A stretch of DNA of 64,000 bases, from assembly GCA_036897095.1 (NCBI GenBank), contig JAYMSP010000081.1, positions 1-64,000 on the forward strand, given 5' to 3'. Each line of letters begins with the position of its first letter. Position 1 is the first letter of the stretch. Positions 1-11,100 of the stretch are shown piece by piece. The notes below the pieces were generated by a model. That model saw nothing but the letters and a program-made list of their open reading frames with translations. It searched no databases and was not told the DNA's origin. Origin of the DNA: Plantago elongata (lineage: Eukaryota > Streptophyta > Magnoliopsida > Lamiales > Plantaginaceae). Made by a program: the position numbers and the translations under genes.

Positions 1-920
1 GTTATAATTTTCTTTTATGTTTCACTAACATAAATCCTCACAATTGTATCTACCCCTGACAAAAACTCCGGTCATTTTGAGTTCTAGGCGAATTGTGTGT
101 CAAATTTATGTACAAATCGAATTAAAGGATTAGTCCATATTGGATTTTTAGTATGTGTTGGATTTTGGGCATGACGAAGTTTGAAAGGGCATCGGGGTTA
201 CTCAATTCATACATGTACATTGGGGGCAGGGAGGTTACCCTATATGGGATAAAATGTTTCATTTCATGAAAACGTTCTCCACGTACTTTTGCATAATCTT
301 TTGTTGGTGGGGATGGTCTAACCCTATTAGGGCGTATTGTTTCTATTTCGCTAACATAATTTCTCACATATTTTTACAATATTTTTATGATCGGGCAGAT
401 GAGGGTTAGGTACCACCCTACCCTTTGAAAGAAACTTGGGACATTTCGGATTTTAGGCAGATTGTGTGTCAATTTGTGTACGGATCGAATTCAAATTAGT
501 TTCTTTATTGGTTGGGTCCATATTGGGTCTTAGTGTGGGTTGAGTTTTGGACATAGTGAATTTTGGACGGACACGAGTGTCCCCAAACCGTACATGTACA
601 TTGGAGGGAGATGTACCCTACATGGAAGTAAATGTTTCCTTTCACGAAAATAATTCTTCACGTATTTTTACGTAAACTTTTATTGGTCGGATGGGGAATA
701 GGGGTAAATTTTATATTTCACTCACATAATTTCTCACATATTTTCACAAACTTTTTAAGATCAGGTGGATGGGGTAGATATCAGCCTACACCCTAACAAA
801 AATTTGAGTCATTTTGAATGTTAAGAAATTGTGTGTTAAATTTGTGTACGGGTCGAATTTAGGGCTTGGTCCATATTGAGTTTTAGTATGGGTTGGTTTT
901 GGGCATGACGAGTTGTGAAC
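1..920. repeat. Tandem satellite, ~368-bp unit, at least 2.5 copies
   Basis: The word TTGTGTGTCAAATTTATGTA and its variants recur at about 93, 462 and 829, giving periods of 369 and 367 bp. The flanking words repeat in the same order in each unit: CATATTGG, GGGCATGACGA, ACATGTACATTGG, TTTCTCACATATTTT. Copies differ by many substitutions and small indels, so the array is not recent. It runs off the left edge of the window, so its total length is unknown. The small reading frame at 122-367 on the minus strand lies inside the repeat and I do not treat it as a gene. Confidence 0.85.
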
Positions 921-2663
921 TGGGATATTCGATCCAGACCTTCCTCATATTGGCTTGTTTGGTCCAACAAGTTGTGTTGGTTTTGCTTTGAAAGTATCAT
1001 TAGTATACTAAGTGATTAGCATTGTTGCTCCATTATCTCTATATACTAAGAAAGTAATTTAGGAGGGAATTGAGACAATTTAGCTTGTCGACATAGTCGA
1101 GATTAGGGTCATCGAATAAGTAATACTATGTGACGAGGCAAGTCGTGTGTAGCCGGCTTTAGGACAATTGCAGTAATAACTCAATCTTATAATTAAGTTA
1201 TTGACAAAATTTCATAAACGGCCAACAAAAAAGTTACCATTTCTTTGAGCTTTGTGGCCAAACCTTTGGATTAAAGAGATGTATAATCATGTTGGTTGGT
1301 TGTGGAAATGATATTCATTTGTACTAGAATGTATGTTTGCACTTTGACATTTATCAAAAAGTCATTGTCAACTATATATATCAGGTAAACATATTTATGC
1401 CAAATTTGTTTTAGTATGAAAGAAAGAACATAAATAACTTAGTAGATTTGTATTTTTACTCCTTTTTCATAAAACAGTCGTAAAAAGAAAAGGTTATTAC
1501 AAATATAATTACTAGTGTTATTAATAGATGTTAACATGATAAAAAGCTGCATAAATATTGTGCTTTACCTATATCGAACTAGATTAAGGTTGTTTTATCT
1601 TCTTGAATGAATGGATCTATTTTATACTTAATTATTATAATGAAATAAATATTTTCGGTTTCAAAGTATGAGTGCATATTGTGGTGGAGTTCAAATGGAG
1701 AGCAAATATGAAAGAAAGGAATTTGTGCATCGACTTTATTTAATTGTGATCCGAGTCAGATTAATTATCCGAACGAGTCATATTTCCAATTACCCTTCCA
1801 AATAAGTCTCCTCATTATTATGTGTGCTAGTATTTTATTTTATTAGATTCCCTCTCTAAACTTTGGAATCTTATCCCTAATTCTTCTCATTGCAGAATCT
1901 TCAGCATCTTCCCTGCAATAGTACAAGAGTCGCTCTTATTGAGGAAAAAGAAATTAAAATAAAAAATCAACAAGAAATGCATTAAATGACAGAAATACCC
2001 TATTTATCTGTACGTACGTAATATAAATTATTTATTTAATTCAAACTTAGTTGTAGTTTTAATAATAGCTGTTCAAAGTTAATCTAGAGTAACATAATAT
2101 AATAAATATTTTAAATGAGGTGAATAGAGTCTAATCGACCCCGTAATAGTGGCTCAGTTGGTTAAAATGAAGGAGAATATCCTCTTAATCATTTGTTCGA
2201 ATTCCATGAGGCGAGAATTTATGTGATTTATACTTTCTGAGTTCTAGCATATGCGGTTTAACTTGATTTTTGTGGTTTGTTGGTTATTACGTGAGTCGAG
2301 TTTACCCTATACACATTTGATGAGTAACGATTACAGGTTCTCAACAACCGATAATGTAAGTTTAACCATGGTAGTTTATGTCTTAGTTAGTATTATTTGC
2401 CTTCCATAGTGTATGGAATCTCTCCAAAGCAAAGCAAGGCCTGGGAAAAAGGAAAAAGACAATGTGCATCTAGCTAGATGATATCACCATCCATATCATA
2501 ATCATCGTCATAAATAAAAGAGATTGGTAAAGGGCAAAAGTGGCAACACAACACTTTGCTTAGTTGGCTTCGTCAACACCTACCCTTGAATTCCTAAACA
2601 AATTCCCCATGGTTTTTGTTCAATAAACAAGAATCTTTTAACTATTTTTACCACTCTTATAAA
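921..2663. other. Intergenic stretch upstream of GS1
   Basis: No convincing gene is visible. The stretch is AT-rich, with stops in all frames. It contains one SINE-like tRNA head at about 2149-2205, listed separately. The rest is featureless intergenic sequence that leads into the minisatellite and promoter of the glutamine synthetase gene. Confidence 0.6.
2149..2290 (+). mobile_element. SINE-like tRNA-derived head
   Basis: A pol III A-box-like word, GTGGCTCAGTTGGTT (2149-2163), is followed about 46 bp later by a B-box-like word, GTTCGAATTCC (2195-2205). That is tRNA-like spacing. The flanks do not form a tRNA acceptor stem, so a SINE remnant fits better than a tRNA gene. The 3' boundary and target-site duplication could not be fixed by eye. 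Confidence 0.45.
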
Positions 2664-2880
2664 ATGGAATCTCTAATTATTTTATATATTGTATTATTTA
2701 TAGAAAATAATCGAATCTCTAATTATTTCTAGTATTGTATTATAGAAAATATAATAGAATCTCCAATTATTTTTAGTATTGTATTATAGAAAACAGAATC
2801 TCTAATTAATTTTAGTACTTTATAATAGAAAGTAGAATCTCTAATTAATTTTATAGCATTTTATAAGCATAGAATCTCTT
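2664..2880. repeat. Six-unit AT-rich minisatellite in the GS1 promoter
   Basis: The word GAATCTCTAATTA or a close variant begins at about 2667, 2713, 2757, 2796, 2835 and 2872. Spacing shrinks from 46 to 37 bp. Each unit continues with a variant of TTTTAGTATTGTATTATAGA. The array ends about 110 bp before the TATA box of the glutamine synthetase gene, so it lies in the proximal promoter. Confidence 0.85.
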
Positions 2881-2988
2881 AATACTTACCATTGTATCCT
2901 GGACAAGTCTATTTAATTTTATTTTCCAAGTAAAGTGAAAAAAGAGAAACTTTAATAATTTCCATAAGTCTCCACGCCATAATTGGCC

Positions 2989-2995
2989 TATATAA
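2989..2995 (+). promoter_or_regulatory. TATA box of the glutamine synthetase gene
   Basis: TATATAA lies 55-60 bp upstream of the start codon at 3050. Transcription would begin near 3020-3025 and leave a leader of about 25-30 bases. No other TATA-like word is as well placed. Confidence 0.6.
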
Positions 2996-3049
2996 TGGCC
3001 ACTTCTACGTCTTCTCTACATCCACATTTTCATAGCAAGAAGAAAAAAA

Positions 3050-5307
3050 ATGTCTATCAACGATTTAATCAACCTGGACCTCTCCGATGTGACTGAAAAA
3101 CAGATAGCTGAGTATATCTGGTTAGTTCTTTTAAAGATTTGGTTTTTCATCAAGTTTTGCCGTTTTGATTTTCATGGTTTCTTTGAGTTGAACCCGAAAA
3201 AACTGTTTTTGAAACGGTAAAGATTACAGCTACTCCATGCGTTACTGTTTACTGTTTAATTACCATATAGTGTGGAGAATTGCTCTGTTATGTTGAGAAT
3301 GTTTGTTTTCTTGGATTTGGTGATATGCTATTGTGTGATCTTTACTCATTAAGGCCTGTCCTATGTGTGAGTTTGAGTCTTTATTGGATATGTAATCGGT
3401 TTTGTTTTGTACAATCTGTAATGAAAACATAATACCAGAAAGCAAGAAAATTGCAGTTTAGTTTCATATATGATTGTTGATAAAAAGTTTGTAGTAGTCT
3501 CATCTCATGTATGGTGTTGATGATGATTGATCAGGATTGGTGGATCAGGAATGGACCTGAGGAGCAAGGCCAGGGTAATTAATATTCTTGTTCCTTTTCT
3601 CAAATATCAACACTTGACTATGAAGTATGAACAGTAGGATAACATAGTTTTTCAATGGAGTTTTTGGTTGTTAATGATTTTTGTTTGATTCAGACTCTGC
3701 CAGCTCCAGTTTCTGATCCTTCTAAGCTACCAAAGTGGAATTACGACGGTTCATCGACCAACCAGGCTCCCGGGGAGGACTCCGAGGTTATCCTCTAGTA
3801 AGTTCACTGATGCTCCTTTTGTAGATGAATAGAACAAAATCTGAACCTGCCTTGATGAGTTTAGATGGTTATGGTTGATTTTTTTAACATGTTTGGTGTT
3901 GAATTCGTTTTCAGTCCTCAGGCGATTTTCCCCGATCCCTTCAGGAGAGGAAAGCACATACTTGTAAGCACTCTTTGTTATTGAGATTGAACCAGGATCT
4001 TTGTGTCCTGTTTGCTAAACCTTGGAAAAAGATAATCTAAACATTATTAATCTGTGTTCCGTTTTTACAGGTCATGTGTGACTGCTACACCCCGGCAGGA
4101 GAGCCTATTCCCACGAACAAGAGACATGCTGCAGCCAAAATTTTCAGCCATCCTGATGTTGAAGCTGAGGTGCCTTGGTATGGGATAGAACAGGAGTACA
4201 CTCTGTTGCAGAAGGATACTAACTGGCCCCTGGGCTGGCCTGTCGGAGGTTATCCGGCACCACAGGTTGTTATCAGCCTGAAACTTCTATGTTTATGTTC
4301 CTTTCGCATGTAGCTAATCTTTCCGTTTACCACAGGGACCATACTACTGCGGTATTGGTGCTGATAAGGCCTATGGTCGTGACATCGTTGATGCTCACTA
4401 CAAAGCCTGCTTGTATGCAGGCATCAACATTAGTGGAATCAATGGTGAGGTCATGCCTGGCCAGGTAAAAAGATGAACAACACCAAACTCACTTCCAAAA
4501 TTATTACCTCGACCATGTATATAAGTAACACCCTTCGAGAAAATGATGAACTGTGTCTGTGTTGTGTACAGTGGGAATTCCAAGTAGGCCCTTCTGTTGG
4601 TATATCAGCAAGTGATCAAGTCTGGGTGGCTCGTTACCTTCTAGAGGTAGTTAGCGTTGTCAATTAACGGAACGTTTTACATCAAGAATTTGTGCCTATT
4701 TTAACATGTTTATGTTGCCTTAACAGAGGATCACTGAGCTCGCGGGAGTTGTCTGTTCATTCGATCCCAAGCCTATTAAAGGGGACTGGAATGGTGCTGG
4801 TGCACATACCAACTACAGGTTCGGATTCAGCTCTACATACATATAAATGTTTAAACTGCAATTATTGATTTCTTTTCGAATAATGCCTATATAACTTTAT
4901 TCAGCACGAAGTCCATGCGAGAGGAAGGAGGGTATGAAGTGATCAAAAAGGCAATTGAGAAGCTGGGCTTGAAGCACAAGGAGCACATTGCAGCTTATGG
5001 TGAAGGAAATGAACGCCGTCTAACAGGAAAACACGAGACTGCTGATATAAACACGTTTAAATGGGTAAATACCGTATTGTTTCTGTTCAGGAACGGCCTC
5101 ATTGGTTCAACCATACGCGTACATTAGTACTAACATACTCTTGTGTATCAACAGGGAGTGGCTAACCGAGGAGCTTCCATCAGGGTTGGGAGAGACACCG
5201 AGAAGGAAGGTAAAGGCTACTTCGAGGATAGGCGACCAGCGTCCAACATGGACCCATACACCGTGACAAGCATGATCGCTGAGACAACCCTCCTCTGGAA
5301 ACCGTAG
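3050..5307 (+). CDS. GS1: Cytosolic glutamine synthetase (GS1), complete, 10 exons
   Basis: It makes glutamine from glutamate and ammonium using ATP, and so is a central step of cytosolic ammonium assimilation. Exons as read: 3050-3120, 3535-3574, 3694-3797, 3915-3963, 4071-4265, 4336-4464, 4572-4646, 4727-4818, 4905-5064, 5155-5307. All introns are GT-AG and the frame stays open for 355 residues, the usual GS1 length. Visible family features are the N-terminal beta-grasp region with WNYDGSST, then [13 protein letters not shown], the ATP-binding signature [17 protein letters not shown] in exon 8, [10 protein letters not shown], and the conserved end [11 protein letters not shown]. There is no transit peptide and no C-terminal plastid GS2 extension, so the product should be cytosolic. 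The start is the first ATG after the TATA box and gives the standard [18 protein letters not shown] N-terminus. Which GS1 isoform it is cannot be told here. Confidence 0.97.
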
Positions 5308-7403
5308 AAAGATTGGCAGATTCAGACTTGCATTGTTCATTGTTATTATTATGGTTTCAAGAATGATTTGGATTTGTTTAGGCTGATTTACTTTACATAT
5401 ACCATTATGGATTTCTATGTCTGCACTGATAGTTATTGGAAATTTGAAATGCATTTTGGATTCAATTTATCTTGTTTTCTTCATCTTTCGCAACTTCAAA
5501 TAAGTGCATTTTATGTAAAAATATATATAAAAATTCATACATAAAAATTCAATTCGAATTATAAGAATTTACCTCAAGTTCTATATTAAACAGTTAAATA
5601 ACTAGTTTTACAATTAGTTTGTTTCACAAACTGGGCAAGGATAGTGTTACTTTATTTTTGTCGGATTGCGTCAATTGCGATGTTAACAATGTCAATACGT
5701 AGTTTGTACTTGGCCGGACCTAAAAATACTCTACATCGTTGGAATTCAAGAAACAGAGTTTTAAAATAAATAGTCAATTAGTCTTTAACTTTCTATCCGC
5801 AATAAGCTTAGATCACGTCAATAACGTGATTCCAGCACATATGATGTTAACAATAAATACATAAATACTTGTTTCTCCACAATTATTTTATTCAACTACT
5901 ACTTCATCAGTCCTTTGATCCACTTGGGCTACGTGATAGCAACTAAAGATGGAGTACACACATTTATATCGATTGATTATTGATGTTGCTTGTCGACTGT
6001 GGACAATATACCGAACTAAATTGTACTGTAGTGCTTAAAAATAAAGAAGGATATACTTTTAATTATAGGGATTATAGGGAGTAGTTTATACGAAAAGTTA
6101 AAAATAATAATAAAAAATAAAAAAAATAATGAGGAAAAATGTACTTTCAGTGGTAAAATGTATAATTTATATACAAATTTGAGATTGTTTATTATTTGTT
6201 AGTGGAGGGGTAACCTACTTTTTTAGTAATGTATGCATTTTAGTGAAACGGTTAAAAATGACAAATGTATGAATTTGATATAATGGAGGAATTTATAACC
6301 TCCGAATTGAATTTGTCACAAGTCTCAACTTCAATTTAACTTTACTTTTACAGTTTGCAGATTATTACGTTAGCATAAAATTTACCTAATGCATGCACAT
6401 CATCATTTCTCAAGCAAATGTTGTTAACAAACTAGTTAAAAGCGTGACATACAATACAACCATATTCCAAGAGACGGGGGAAGAGAAATTCCACTCCTCC
6501 GTCATATCTGGTCAATAAACTACCTCTCCATTCACGCAACACTTGTAAAATTCCATAATCATGTTTAAGGTGGTCAGAAAGAAAAAAGAAGTAGCAGTAT
6601 TTCTTCTGGGGTAAATTGTAATGTGTGCATTATCCAGGTGCATTTCTTTAATTAACCCTAATTACTTTTGTTATTATAAATTGATTAACAAATAAGAAAT
6701 AAAGAGCACTCAAAAGTTACTTATTTTATGACAAGGTGAGTAACTTTGCTACCTTATAAGGTGAATGAAAGAATAAAGTAGATGTTTACCAAAGATCCTT
6801 ATCTAGTCAAACCACCTTATTTTGTATACATTGGTCAAATGAGGTGAAATCTGCTTATAAGGCGTTGCTTTAGATGAGAAAAATGTGATGAAGATAGAGA
6901 GATGAAAGATGCAATAAAATCCAATAGAATGGCAATGCTTATCTTTACATAGTATTTATCATGATGAAGCAATTTAGTGTGGTAGTAATAGTAGTAGTGG
7001 CAGGAGTAAAACAGGACAAAGAAACCATAACCTTAAGACTACAGAGGACATTTGTTACACTGCAAGTTTGTTACAGGCAAAAATAATGAGCTTTCACTGT
7101 GATCCTCATCTTTATTCTAGTATTTACAAACTTGAAATGCCAAAAAATAGATTTCTTATAGAATGATATTGCCAAATGAGTAACTATGTTGTACCACTAT
7201 ATATCTAAAAGGATTTTAATCTACGAGTAAAGGTGCAACAAGGGTCAAGCTAATTACTATGTATGCCTTTTTAATGCACCAGCAAGAATGATATACTCAG
7301 CCAAATAGAGTTATCTTGCCTGTGATGTGGTCCAGGTGAAACACTGCACCGCCTGACTTCATCGGCTCAGTAAGGGTCATTGAGAATTCTTCTGTATCCA
7401 GAC
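5308..7403. other. Region between GS1 and the 3' end of the peptidase gene
   Basis: The first ~200 bp are the GS1 3' UTR. The rest has no gene on either strand except a probable last 3'-UTR exon of the convergent peptidase gene, starting at 7403 and running leftward. A diverged Stowaway-like MITE lies at about 6066-6290. Confidence 0.6.
6066..6290 (-). mobile_element. Diverged Stowaway-like MITE
   Basis: This AT-rich block is an opposite-orientation relative of the MITE at 36820-37062. Both carry, in order, a CGAAAAGT word, a GGGGAAAA or GAGGAAAA word, TTTNAGTGNTAAAATGT, and GAGATTGTTTATTATTTG. It ends near AATGGAGG, the degraded terminal inverted repeat. The exact ends are eroded. Confidence 0.6.
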
Positions 7404-8060
7404 CTGCAAAATGAATCTGCTTCATTTCAAATGTGCCAGGCAATGCCGGTGGTTATTCATGATTAAATTTAAACCCATCTTTTATTATAGCAATTATGTG
7501 AGGAAGCTTAATGTAAGGAAAGATGAACATGAAAAGTAGGATAAAATATATTAAATCAAAAGAAGTTTCATGATAAAATCTGTATCATTTCATGTAAAGC
7601 TTAGCATAATATCTGCTAATGTTCCTTGATTTTGCATTTCCATAAATAAATACTGTACTTCATGAATCACGAGTGCAGAGATCTACGAGTTGTGTCACAT
7701 TTCAGTTTTCCGCGGGAGCACTGATAACCCGCATCACAAAAACAGCGCCAAACCAAATTGTAATTTTTCCAACATTCAATTATATTTAGAGAGAATTGAC
7801 ACCAAAAAGCTTCTTTCTTCAAATAAGAAAATGAAATGGTCCAGTAGGGTTGAAAGGAATTGAAAATGAGGAGTTTTTGTGTGGAAATTTTGAATACAGT
7901 CTGAACAACAAAACTTGACATATGGGCCTTGGCGTTAGTTAGTAGTTGCACACTTGCACATCAAATTTTTGTATGATATAATTCCTACACTAACTGTTTA
8001 TATGTGATGAGACTAGTTTGATATACATAAGCCACAATTAGAACATAGAGAAGATACTAC
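7404..8060 (-). other. Probable intron in the 3' UTR of the peptidase gene
   Basis: After the peptidase stop codon at 8111 the minus strand runs 50 bases to a good donor (AAG/GTAGTATC, intron first base 8060). A clean acceptor (TTTTGCAG) lies at 7404. The sequence past 7403 has no long reading frame. An intron in the 3' UTR is the simplest reading. Transcript data would decide it. Confidence 0.4.
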
Positions 8061-8110
8061 CTTACTAGTCATTAATCCGTATGATGCCTTCAAACCACAG
8101 GACAAGAGCT

Positions 8111-11100
8111 TCAAGTTGTTGGACGTGTCATAGTAGATGAACCCCGTCCCAATGGAATAATACTGGGAAGGCCCTCATCAAGCACTGCCTCCTCTACTAC
8201 CGGAACTGCAGAAACACAAATTTGAGGTACAATCAGGGTAAAAAATTAAATATGCACGACGAGAAGAACTAGTTGCCTAGACTCAACAATAAAAATATAC
8301 TTTACCTATGATGTCTTGCCCAGCCTGAGTCCCAGCAATTCCAATGCATGAGAACAATGAAGTTTCATCTATCTTCAATTGCTCGTACGCAGCATACACA
8401 TCATCGATTGTAGCGGATTCATAGAGTGAGATTAGGTCTTTAATGCAAGACATATCCTGTGTTCAGTAGAATAAAAATTGTCAATGTCTAGGGAGAACAA
8501 CATGTGATATAGTAATGGAGAGCACAGGAGAAGCTGGATAGAGCATATCTCTTCAATATCCAAATTTAAGTTTTTCTTTAGTTTTTCAAATGTGAATAAG
8601 TCCTTACCTTCCTTGGGACAGATGTTGCTTGCAAATGAGCCATCAACCCTAGCCAATACGCATTTGACTTAATTTCTGCTTCATGGCGCATCAACAGTGT
8701 TCTTCTAGCCTATAAAAGCATGCATAGAATCAAAGTTCAATAATCAAATAGACATTAGACAATAGCAATATTTTGACCAATTAGATATATTAGGTAGAGT
8801 ATAATAATCTTGAACTAACCCTATCCAACTCCCTCGGGGCAATCTTGTTGCTGTGCAGGCCTCTGAGGACATTCTTGCAAGCATCAACAGCTTTATGAAC
8901 CTGAAGTATTGAGTAGAATGAAATGACTAAAAATTAGTACTAGTAGATCGTAAAAACCATCATAAATGACCCTGGCAGAATAAAGTCACCTTTCCAGGGG
9001 TTGATGTCACCGAGATCACATACCACCCAAGATTCAACCGATCAAAAAGATTTAATTCAAATGACACATCATATGTCAATCCAAGAGAATCTCTGACAGT
9101 TGTAAAGAGCCTATTTGAAGATAAGAAAACCAAAATCAATATTTATATTCAACAATGTCTTATAACTATATATCTAATTCACACAAGAAATAAATAAATA
9201 TTGCATGCCACAGGTAATCAAGGATCATCTGTATTTACGATTTACATTCAGTAGTCTATTCAATACCAGTCAAACTATCAATTTGAAAGATTGTTTTTAA
9301 ATCAGAAAGTTCACCCATGCACGTAACCTTTCTTCAATATATTTTACAAGAACAAGGGGAGTATCTATTGCAGCACTTCACATAAATAAAAACAATAAAA
9401 GCAGATTGTCCATGACGAGTTTGAAAGTCCTAGCAAACCACATTCGACCAACAAGGTAAAGAAGGAAAAGAAGGAATTCTTCAAGCTGCTACATCAGTAC
9501 CGACCCCTATCCAGTCACAAGTAAAAGCCAGAAGTAGAAGTACATGATCACCAAACAGTTATTGAGCTGAAGTGCTTTTGTGATTAAAAAATATGAAATA
9601 TATGGCGGATAACATTGTTGAACTAAAAGGACCGAAAAAATTGATTTAGATGGCATATGGAGTTTCCCATGTGTGGCAAAACAAAACTTATAATTTTGTA
9701 GTAACAATTAGTAATAATAAGTAAAGACCATTATTTCCTTAATAGTACAAAAGAGTTGTCTATTAAAGTACCTGGAATTTATTATCTCAGCTAAGAGGCC
9801 CATTGAAATGGCAAAGAACAATGGATGGGCCCGTAATCCTTCTTGCATATATGTTTTTACATTGTCCACTCCTCCAGGATGTTCATCTGAACTTTGAATC
9901 CCATCTGGAGAACAAAATGTCTATATTGTTCATGGCTATACACCTTAATCACAGGATTATACACTGTTTTGCACAACGTAAACCAAGTTCCCCTTATCTT
10001 CATACTATTTTAATGCATAAGACAACTGGAACTGGTATATCTTGCTCCATGCATATTGTATAAATATATTTCGTACATATCAACAATATAAAGGTTGGTT
10101 TTTCATTTTAATCAGTGAACTACATTGCATGTTAGTACATTCTTAAATTTGTGATTTTATTGGATTGACCAAATTGTCAACACCATAACCCCATATGCCT
10201 AAGCATCAGTAACCATCCTCTGAAAACCTGTCTGCCTATTTATAACACATGTAAAATATATGCTCACAAAATACTATATCAAACCTATTGACTTTATCTA
10301 CATGAAAACAAAGGCAAAAAAAACAAAAATACTCAAAGATCCAAGGTCTAGTCTAGCTTTACGTGACGCCACACACCGACAGCCCAATAAATAGTAAATA
10401 CTATGATACAAAGGACGTACCAAGTGGTGTGACACCATTGACAGTTTCAAGAAGATTATTTCCCTGGGAAGTAAATCCCCAGCGGTTTGGAGCAGGACCT
10501 GCTATGTATGCACATGCTCGCTCATCAGTGTCCTTCAAAAATACCTGCACGCAGATGACCAGAAACCCAACCGGTTAAGCAATGGGAAGCCAAATGAACA
10601 ATTACAAAAAACTTGCAAGGCTTATAAAATCAAATATAGCAGTACAACTGGCACATGAGTCCAGCCCACACAAACTGTTCAAGAGCTCTTCTTTTACCTG
10701 TTGGTGCTGCAAATCACCCGTGTATGGACGGAATAAAATGGGACTGTAACTAAGTGGCTTCCCAGAGCCACTTGTTTTTCTAACAGTACCCAAGTACTCC
10801 AGGATACAAGCCTCAATATCCTCTTCTGAAAATTCTCCAACTATACTCACCTGCAAGAACCACAAAATACTTGAAGATTTTATTGGTGTATTGAACAAGA
10901 AGTTTATAAATTTCAGAGAGTTCTTTCATTACTAGGCTGAGACAATATCCCGAAAACAGCCATGTTTAAGCAAAGAACAATGTAAGCGAATTCCGAGATG
11001 CAGACCTCCATGTTATCACTGACAAATTGACTCATCACTGCATCTTTGACTTGTTCCAGTGATAAGCTTTGTAGTGAATTTGGTGTGGGCTCAACAAAAC

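Noticed and set aside
9803-10063. Plus-strand frame
   Set aside because: It overlaps peptidase exon 19 on the opposite strand and runs on into intron.
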